From: Cercophora sp. LCS_1
Lineage: Eukaryota; Ascomycota; Sordariomycetes; Sordariales; Lasiosphaeriaceae
DNA: 64,000 nt
Direction of reading: 5' to 3'
Assembly (NCBI GenBank): GCA_036250225.1
Contig: JAPZLL010000064.1
Coordinates: 1 to 64,000, forward strand
Shown: positions 56,647 to 64,000 of the stretch, one piece after another
How positions within the stretch are numbered: position 1 is the first letter of the stretch
Layout of the letters: every line of letters begins with the position of its first letter
Translations under genes and position numbers: made by a program
The notes under the pieces: model-generated
What the model saw: only the letters and a program-made list of their open reading frames with translations
Told to the model about the DNA's origin: nothing
The model's database searches: none

Positions 56647-59450
56647 ATGCCTAGGTTCTCGGTCGCGTTTGGGAGACGAAAGTCGACCGCTGATAATCTC
56701 GATAATGCTTCGCCGGTAGCAGAACCTTCCTTTCGGGTACTGGAGCGATCAGAGGTGTCAGGAGGGAAGTCCTTCGACGGTGGTGTGAGGCTAGCGACAA
56801 AGCCACATTTGGGCCACAAGCCCGCTGGGTCCGACATAACCGTCGAAGACAACATCTTTGCTGACCTCAAATCCAATCGGTGAGCCCAGGCCCCTAATTC
56901 TCTCTAATAAGACCCCGTCGTTGGGTTTTGGTAATCGGACACTGACGTATCGACAGCGGAAGCGGATCATCAAACACGACAAAAACTAACTCGACCGATA
57001 ATTCCTCGACTCGATATAGCAACTCGTCCACGACACCTTCATCTGCGGACCTTGGTGGCCAAGAAGAGTGGCGGAATTCTCACAGGAAGTTGCATGCCGA
57101 TATACCTGTCCCGCCTATCCCGAAGACCTCTTCTACAGGATTCCTCAAAGCTGCTGGTCGGACATTCTCCTTTGGAGGCCCCAAAAAGAATATTACCCCC
57201 ATGCCGCCAGCCGAGGAGTCTGAGCCTACGGGCTCTGGAATGCCCGATGCTTATCCCACTCCCAAGTTTAGCCGTTCGCGGGCCACAACGACCTCAACTT
57301 CGACAACCGTCACGCCACCGAGAGTGGACAATGACTTCGATTTAGACTTGGGGGGCGACTTTGCCAAGATCTTTGACAAGCGGGCGAGCGTGGCTACGGT
57401 AAAGGATGATCAAAATGGACGGCAAGCGTTGGCACCCAGAACCTTGACGGGCTCCCGAATGAACCAACCCTCGCCCCTTCAGATTGACAACAACGCAAGA
57501 GTCGAAGCACCGCCTCGCTCTTGGAGCAGCAACCATTCAAACGAGGGCTTGCTTGGCTCTACGAGCCCAGGTTTGACGGCTGCGGGCAACGAAAATGCAC
57601 CCCCGCCTGTTCCCCGCCATACGTCGTCATCAGCCGCGAATTCGCTTCGACCCGACGCAACCACCGTAGTTGGTTCGCGAAAACCATCTCTGGGCCCCCA
57701 GTATTCCAGCCATGAACTTGAAGGCGAAGATGAGGAAGCAAGACTTCTCAAGGATTCGCTGTCCACCGTGTCTAGGTTCATGACAGGGAAGCCTGTTGGG
57801 GCGACAGGCTCCCCCTCAGCTTCGAGATATCGCAGGAACGAGGATACACCACATGACGACGACGACGACAGTCTCTTTGATACCAGCCACACGTACTCGC
57901 CACGGGCTGCGCACCGTTTTGCGCCACAAAAGCCCAACTCTCAGCCATCGAAAGTTATGACACCGGCAGAGTTTGAAACTTATCGCAAAGACAAGGAGCG
58001 TCAAGAGAGACGATCAGATCCGTACAGCCACAAAGCCAAGCTGGACGACGATGACGAAGATAATTATGAGGAAGATGAGGACGATATAGAGAAAGCAAAG
58101 CAGCAAGCCAAACAGAGACGGAAGCAAGAGGCTCACCTAGCTGTTTACCGACAGCAAATGATGAAGGTGACGGGAGAGTCCACGAACCCTCCCTCGCGGC
58201 CGAGTCTTTCCATCTCTTTCAGCGCCCCTAACCTACCCAATTTGGGTTCCGGACCAAGCCCGGAGCCCAACACCGCCGAAAACTCTGACGAGGACGAAGA
58301 AGTTCCCCTAGCAATCTTGGCTGCACACGGGTTCCCTAACAAGGCTCGACCCCCTAATCGTCTCAGCAGCATGGCATCCAATCCAAACTTGCGTGCTGCT
58401 CAGCAGCCGAGCTACCAACGACCGTCCTCAGCGATGGGTGAGCAATCTGCAGCAACAAACCCCCGTCTCCCGGCATTTGCAAGAAATCTTCCCCAGGATC
58501 CATTCCTCGGGGCGGGCCTTGTGCGGAACTCGGTGCGCGAAAGTTTCGCCCTTGGTGGAGGCTCGATGACGCCCCAACCCGGAGCTCCTGTCCCCCCCGG
58601 AGGCTTGATCGGGGTTATTGCCAATGAAGAACGATCCCGTGCGTTGAGGAGAGGAAGCCCCCTCATCGATAACCAAGGGACCCTCCCAGGAGCATTCGAT
58701 CCCATCACAGGAATCCCACCACACATGATGTATCCCAACAATCCCACCCCTCCAGCTCTCACCCCAGGCGATCAGGCGCAAATTCAAATGACGCAGCAAA
58801 TGCAACAGTTCATGCAAATGCAGATGCAATTCATGCACATGATGGCCGGTCAAAATGGAACTGTGGCGCCCCCCAATAATGGTCACATGGCAGCCCAATC
58901 AGTGGGCAGTCTTCCCGGCATGTCTCTAGGAGGCCTTCCAGGCATGAGAGCGCCGACTATGCTTGGCACCCCTTCAATGGGCGGACCCGAGATGATGAGA
59001 CATTCTTATGTTGGGCACGATTCGCTACTCGATTTGCCCAGTGCAAGAGGAGATGCTCATTTTAGAACAATGAGTATGGTTCAGCCAAGCTCTGCGTCTT
59101 GGGTCCAACTACCACAAAATCCTGGGTTTGCTCCGTCGATCCGCATCCAGGGCAATGGGTACGCACCGTCAATTGCGCCGTCAGAACGCAGCAACGTTGG
59201 ACTTCCTGGTCGATATCGGCCCGTCTCACACATCCCACCACCTCAACCTGTCGCGCCTGGCCACCTGAGAAAGTCGTCGACCATGTCCGGAGCTATCCCG
59301 TCAAGTGTCACGGTGACAAAGTCAGGAAACAACTCGGATGACGATGATGAAGAGGGCTGGGAGGCAATGAAGGCGAAGCGTGACAAAAAGAAGTCCCTTT
59401 GGAAGACGAAAAAGACTATCGGTGGTGATTTGGGTTCATTCCTCAGCTGA
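56647..59450 (+). CDS. large low-complexity fungal protein of unknown function
   Basis: I recognise no named family. Exons 56647-56879 and 56957-59450 (intron 56880-56956) give 908 aa. It begins MPRFSVAFGRRKSTADN; the first 80 residues include FRVLERSEV and NIFADLKSNR. Most of the protein is Ser/Pro/Asn-rich and disordered. An ordered central segment has TPAEFETYRKDKERQERR, then a highly acidic run (DDDDEDNYEEDEDDIEKA) and a helical KQQAKQRRKQEAHLAVYR. EEVPLAILAAHGFPNKARPP looks like a short conserved motif. About residues 720-745 are Met/Gln-rich (QQMQQFMQMQMQFMHMM). The tail is acidic, then basic: EEGWEAMKAKRDKKKSLWK. There is no membrane span. A regulatory or scaffold role is only a guess. 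Confidence 0.75.
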
Positions 59451-59802
59451 GCTGGCTTCGATCTTGTTCATACTTGTGGCGTGATTGAATTTCCATAAGC
59501 GGCTCGTTGCCTGTTATTGGTGTTAATATCTCTTTGCATTTTGGATATCTTCAGTGGAGGCTAGCTCATTGTATATCGATCATAGGAGGAATGGTGGTGA
59601 GGCGACGGTGGCTGGACGGAGTCAAGGTGGGCACCATGAGCCTTGGACAGCCCTTTGATCATCTGCAGAGACGATTTACGATAGAGCAAAGTCGCCTCGT
59701 ATTAATTCGGTAATAGTTGATACAGTTGCATATCTCAAAAAGGAACTGTCAGAAATTGTTGGACTGAGTCTTTCCAAGGTTGAAGGCTTCTCGATAGGGC
59801 CC
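59451..59802. other. convergent intergenic region
   Basis: About 350 bases between the 908-aa gene and RIB4 stops, with no gene seen. Confidence 0.5.
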
Positions 59803-60501
59803 TTATTTGATGTCTCCTGCGGCCCATGCCTTGCGCTTCACCGACATCTCAACCGCAGCCAGACCCCAATCTTCGCCATGATTGTGGCTCCCGGCAATGA
59901 TTCCAGCTCTAGCCTTAGCCTGGTCGTCATTTAACACTGTGAGGACGCCAAAAATGACAGGCACGCCAGTGTCCAGCTGCACACGCATCAAGCCCTGGGA
60001 GACGCTGTCGGAAATATACTCGAAGTGCATCGTCTCGCCCTTGATCAGTACGCCAATTGCGATCAAGGCATCAAAGGGCCCGGTTGAGGGCGAGTTGGTG
60101 GGCAGAGAGGCTAGATCGGCCGTTGAGCTCCCCAAGAGGTCGCCTGCGCTGCCACCAGCAGACGCCGATGAAGATTGTACTTGAGAGGCCGAATAGAGAC
60201 TAGGCAGTCGGGTTGGCGCAAAGAAGTCAGCAGATGGACATAGTCGGGAGGGGCGTGGACACGAGGACTCGATGTGATTGGGGAACAAAACATACCGCTG
60301 GACGGCGATTGGCAGCTCCCAGGAACCTGGCACCGACTGCACTACGATGTTGGACTCCTGCACCCCGCATTCGAGCAGCTTAGCCTTTGTCCCAGCCAGG
60401 AGAGCGTCAATGATGGCGTCGTTCCATCGGGCGTGCACAATTCCAATCCGCAGGCCGCTGCCGTCGAAACGGACTGGCGAGGGTCCTTTGTTGTGCACCA
60501 T
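59803..60501 (-). CDS. RIB4: 6,7-dimethyl-8-ribityllumazine synthase
   Basis: Penultimate enzyme of riboflavin synthesis, condensing the ribityl-pyrimidinedione with dihydroxybutanone phosphate. Exons 60501-60296 and 60199-59803 (intron 60200-60295) give 200 aa. GIVHARWNDAIIDALLAG supplies the substrate-binding Trp, and VPGSWELPIAVQR is the second active-site strand. A Ser/Ala/Gly-rich insertion of about 40 residues (LYSASQVQSSSASAGGSAG onward) precedes FDALIAIGVLIKGETMHFEY. GVPVIFGVLTVLNDDQAKAR contains the phosphate-binding segment. SHNHGEDWGLAAVEM completes the domain. The insertion makes it longer than bacterial enzymes (about 155). It is divergent from the MutL gene. Confidence 0.95.
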   Translation of the reverse strand: MVHNKGPSPVRFDGSGLRIGIVHARWNDAIIDALLAGTKAKLLECGVQESNIVVQSVPGSWELPIAVQRYVLFPNHIESSCPRPSRLCPSADFFAPTRLPSLYSASQVQSSSASAGGSAGDLLGSSTADLASLPTNSPSTGPFDALIAIGVLIKGETMHFEYISDSVSQGLMRVQLDTGVPVIFGVLTVLNDDQAKARAGIIAGSHNHGEDWGLAAVEMSVKRKAWAAGDIK

Positions 60502-61291
60502 GTTGCGTGTTGGAAGCTCGAAGTTGGATGGATACAGTGGTCGTTGCAGGGAGGGAGGGGAAGCTCGGTCGATGAGCTTCCTTCAACCGTGGGGTTCGTT
60601 CAAGGTTCCCGCCCCTGGACTCGCTTATTCAGCGGTGTCCAAGGGTTAGGAGTCAGGGGCATCCCGTGTGTTGTGCATGGAAATGTCAATAAATTACATC
60701 ATCGGCAAATCAATCGGAGGTGATTACACAAAGTTGCCGGTGCATGCCGACATCACGAAAATGTATGTAAGAAACACCTCTCACTCCTTCTCCCCTAGCC
60801 CTCATAAGCAATACGCTCAATGGGACGAGCATCACCTTTGGGTTGACCCGCCAACGGGTGGTTCGTTGGCGGCAACTTCAAGACCATCAACTCATTTCCA
60901 ATTGAGCAGCACTAGACAACGTGCTTGCAACCCTGTACCTTCATGTCCTCACTCGGTTTCTCGTCCTACTTGGGGAGGGTAGGATAACATGCTTGTTGTG
61001 CTAACATGAGGGTTGCCCCTCCCCTTGCTACCGCACATTAGGCCACTGAGCTAGATTGCTCCCTGGTCAACTCACTGATGGCTCCTGCCTTTCGCCGAAC
61101 CCTGAATCTCTGAGTTTACGTGGGAGAGGAGATTGATCTTCATTGTCAACCCTAACTCAACAAAATCAGCAGTGCTCCAGCGTCAACCACCTCTGTGAAG
61201 GACTCTCACGAGTCGGGACCGCTGTGTTGTAGCCATTCTATTCATTCTCCTTCACTCATTTTCATGGTGAATATTCGTTCCTGTCTCAAAA
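60502..61291. promoter_or_regulatory. bidirectional promoter region, RIB4 / MutL
   Basis: 790 bp between divergent ATGs, with no recognised site. The 120 bp before 61292 is probably the MutL leader. Confidence 0.4.
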
Positions 61292-63791
61292 ATGTCAATT
61301 TCAGCGCTCCCCGAGTCCGTTGCCCACCAAATTAGCGGCACCCTCCCCATAAGCGACTCCATCCAGCTGGTGAAGGAGCTCTTGGACAACGCCATCGATT
61401 CCGGGGCAACTTCCATTACTATTCGCATATCGCCTGACACAGTCAGTCGTATTGAAGTTACGGATAACGGTCATGGTATATCGCCGAACGACTTTGACGC
61501 CCTTGGCCGACGAGGGCACACTAGCAAGCTGACCACACTTGACGATCTCCCAAGCGTCGCTAGAATTAGTCTTGGGTTCCGGGGCGTTGCATTGGCAAGC
61601 ATCAACGAAATAGCCCTCGTCGAGGCCATTACCAGAACACATTCTGACTTGGTTGGTTCCTGTATTCGGCTCTTGAAGGGGGGTGGGGCCCAGGTCGAAG
61701 GCCGCAGAGCAGCCCCTGTCGGCACTACCTTTTCGGTGGTTGGCGTGTTCTCCCAAGCACCTGTGAGGATGCTTATGTTCAAGAAAGACGCCCCGAAGAC
61801 TCTATCGAAGATGAAAGAGTTGCTGCGATCCTACGCGCTCGCCAGGAACCAAGTCAAGATGGTATTCAAAGTACTGGGAGAACCAGCACCCCGTCTCCTC
61901 CTCACGCCAAACCCAAATGCTGGGGTGAAAGAAGTCGTCGCCCAGCTTTTCGGAGCAAGTTTTGCATCACAATGCTCTGAACGGTGTTTTAAACCGACAG
62001 CTATGGTCCCAGTCGGACCTGACGACGAGAAAGCTACACGCCCGGCGGTGGAGGGCTGCGTCTCGTTCGTCCTTGAGGCATTCCTACCCTCGACGACACC
62101 GACATGTGGAAGAGCGCCAAACGGGACTTTCATCTCCGTGGACTCTCGTCCCATTTTATCCAGCCGAGGGATCGGAAAAGAGCTGAGGTCAAAGCTCAAA
62201 GAGCATCTCAGCCGGCATGCCTCCGTGTCGATTTCAGGAGATACCCCTGTGAGTGTCTTCATGCAGCTAAACATCGTCTGCCCGCGAGGCAGCTATGATG
62301 TAAACATCGAACCAGCGAAGAACGATGTTCTGTTCGCAAATGCCAAGGAGCTCCTCGCGCAGTTTCAGTGTTTTCTTGCCTCGGTGTATCCTCTTGCAGA
62401 AGACGTAGTGGATATCTGTAATCCTTTGGCTACGAGGGCTGAGCAGCCAAAACCCAACATCTCTCGGATCAAACCTCTCGCCCAGGTACGTGTCCAAGAT
62501 ATGGAATGTTGATATACAACGTACCGATCGACTAACTTGGTAAAAGCCATCGTGGGGAGTTGACATGTCTATGGTGTATGACATGTCTAGTGACAACAGC
62601 GAACGAGACGATGCGCCACCCAACGTGCAGATACCTTCTCGGAGGGGAAACTCAGATTCGCCTATCTCACACGACAGAGAGACCGCACCGGAGGAATTGA
62701 ACCCGTGGACTATTGCCAGATTAGCAGCCCCTCGCCGTCCGGTCGTGCCTCAACCAGCTAACCCAGCTGCAAAAAGACACCGTCTTCCCCCGTCGCCGTC
62801 ACCGGATGCTTCCGGTGACCCTCATGGGAGGCAAGTAACGGCGGTCAGAGCAGCTCTGGCACCACCTAGGGGGCACCCTGGTCACGAACTTCGTAAAAAT
62901 GCAGGTGCACAGGAGCATTCGCCCCCAAGGTTACGGTCCATGGTGCCTGGCGGTCCCTACCGAAAGCCACTTTCAACTTCCAGAAGGACCCCAGCAGGAT
63001 CTCCGGGATGGGGTGGACAAAAGCAGCGACATTCGTTTCTATCCAAGGATAGGAACGGATTTCCAGCTCGGCATGATGACTGGTGCTCTACATTGCGGCC
63101 GGATTCCGATGGTCTGGTGCAGGGGCGGCTATCTTTCGAGACCAGAAGGGTTCCACGGCAAGAAAAAAGCATGGACGATCATCGACATCCTCGATCAGCT
63201 ATGGATTTGATGCCAGAACCAACAATCGCTACCACACCGCGCAACCTTCATGAACAGGTCAATCATCTCAACTCAAAGAAGGGAATGAGCGTGAATAGCT
63301 CACGTGATCATGCGCATCGATTGACCCAGCCTCGCGAGGGTCCTGGCTATCGCCCTCTGTCGCCCCGGGGTTTCATGCCGGTCCCCGAGACCAAGGTTCA
63401 TGTAGCCAGCGGTCATGTGAGAAATGACACAGAGCGGAACTGCGATGATCTCCCGGTAGACGACTCGAGAGCATACCTTATCAAAAGGCAGCGCTCAATC
63501 GCCAGCAACCCTAACAAGAAGCTCAGGCGCCTTCGAACCGATTTACTTCCCCTGGAAGCAACCCCGCGAGGATTTGAAACACACACAATCGCACTGACTA
63601 TCACGGTAATCCCGTCGAAGTTGGCGGACCGGGTTTTGGAACAAACTGTTTCACTAGACAATTACCTGACCAGCGGTTCCTTACACAAGGCTTTAGAGGG
63701 TGAGGGTAGTGGCGCCCTCTCACAACGAATGGCTGCACTTCTGTCAAATGTTGGGATCGAAGCATCACAAGTTGCGCTGAAGCTCACTTGA
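61292..63791 (+). CDS. MutL-family mismatch-repair protein, MLH2/PMS-like
   Basis: GHKL ATPase of the MutL family, partner of MLH1 in mismatch repair or recombination. Exons 61292-62485 and 62547-63791 (intron 62486-62546, with a CTAAC branch site) give 812 aa. Motif I is LVKELLDNAIDSGAT, with the catalytic Glu and Mg-binding Asn (ExxxN) kept. Motif II is VTDNGHGI. Motif III reads LGFRGVALASI where the family has GFRGEALAS. GTTFSVVGVF, VDSRPI and VNIEPAKNDVLF mark the transducer region up to about residue 360. Residues 400-720 are disordered. No C-terminal endonuclease motif (DQHA...E) is visible, which favours Mlh2 over Pms1 or Mlh3; that choice is inference. The start ATG at 61292 gives the conserved ALPESVAHQISG N-terminus. 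Confidence 0.8.
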
Positions 63792-64000
63792 CGACCTCAG
63801 CCAACGGCCACGGTGAGGCTAAAGAATTCGGGGGCGCCACCATACTGCCGGGTTATGGACCCAAAAGAGATGTCGTGAGGGCTGAAGGGGTTCTTTTTGT
63901 GCTGTGCAAGTGTGTCAAATTGATCAGCTTGCCCGCATTACTCAGAGACACAAAACGAAAGAACTGTCATTTTGAGACGATACCGTTTATATGATCCATT
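63792..64000. other. 3' flank of the MutL gene
   Basis: About 210 bases to the window edge. A short 68-codon plus frame (63788-63994) overlaps the MutL stop and is probably chance. Confidence 0.4.

Noticed and set aside
61292..62485. Loss of the MutL catalytic Glu in motif I
   Set aside because: The general-base Glu is the one in KEL, which is kept; only the later Glu of ELVEN-type sequences is Asp here.
1..64000. CRISPR array, prokaryotic operons or secondary-metabolite cluster
   Set aside because: No spaced direct repeats were seen; genes have introns and alternate strands, and no PKS, NRPS or terpene backbone enzyme is present.

Overview
The window is nuclear DNA of a filamentous ascomycete (Pezizomycotina, probably a Sordariomycete). 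The evidence is intron-bearing genes with short introns (about 47-136 nt, GT...AG, often with CTAAC/CTGAC-type branch sites), fungal-type proteins (Atg11, Nhp6, Stt4, Kes1/Osh4, lumazine synthase) and a repeat island whose copies differ by C-to-T/G-to-A changes, as left by repeat-induced point mutation (RIP). All exon structures were read by eye from splice motifs and family similarity; no alignment or transcript data were available.

Layout. 1-4.2 kb is an AT-rich, gene-free repeat island. It holds at least five LTR-type sequences: two solo LTRs of one family with perfect 5-bp target duplications (808-1219, 3372-3864), an older RIP-marked copy of that family (about 2443-3352), a second-family solo LTR nested inside it with its own duplication (2708-3152), and an inverted second-family copy (about 1321-1821). 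From 4.9 kb to the end is ordinary gene-rich euchromatin. In order: a USP30/Ubp16-type deubiquitinase (+), Kes1/Osh4 sterol-binding protein (-), a Gfo/Idh/MocA-type oxidoreductase (-), oligoribonuclease REX2 (+), phosphoglucomutase (-), a nine-exon conserved protein of unknown function (-), Nhp6 HMG-box protein (-), a CENP-H-like kinetochore protein (-), autophagy scaffold Atg11 (+), mitochondrial ribosomal protein bL9m (-), a large disordered single-pass membrane protein (+), a nucleotidyltransferase-like protein (-), LSm6 (+), an Hsp20/Hsp30 chaperone (-), an RRM+YTH m6A-reader-type protein (-), proteasome beta-6/Pre7 (-), PI 4-kinase Stt4 (+), a Mn-type cation diffusion facilitator (-), a large low-complexity protein (+), lumazine synthase Rib4 (-) and a MutL homologue (+).

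The genes do not form a biosynthetic or defence cluster. They are mostly conserved housekeeping genes on alternating strands, with several divergent pairs (oxidoreductase/REX2, CENP-H/ATG11, NTase-like/LSM6, PRE7/STT4, RIB4/MutL) and convergent pairs (UBP/KES1, REX2/PGM, LSM6/HSP20, the 908-aa protein/RIB4). Two intervals of about 3 kb (40.5-43.6 and 53.3-56.6 kb) have no gene I can support. The second probably contains a long pyrimidine-rich leader for the downstream gene. I found no clear undescribed system. The most informative oddities are the nested, RIP-marked LTR array, a 142-bp inverted-repeat element at 29.2 kb, the Cys-His-Ser triad of the deubiquitinase, a 20-nt exon in the metal transporter and a MutL protein with an altered motif III.
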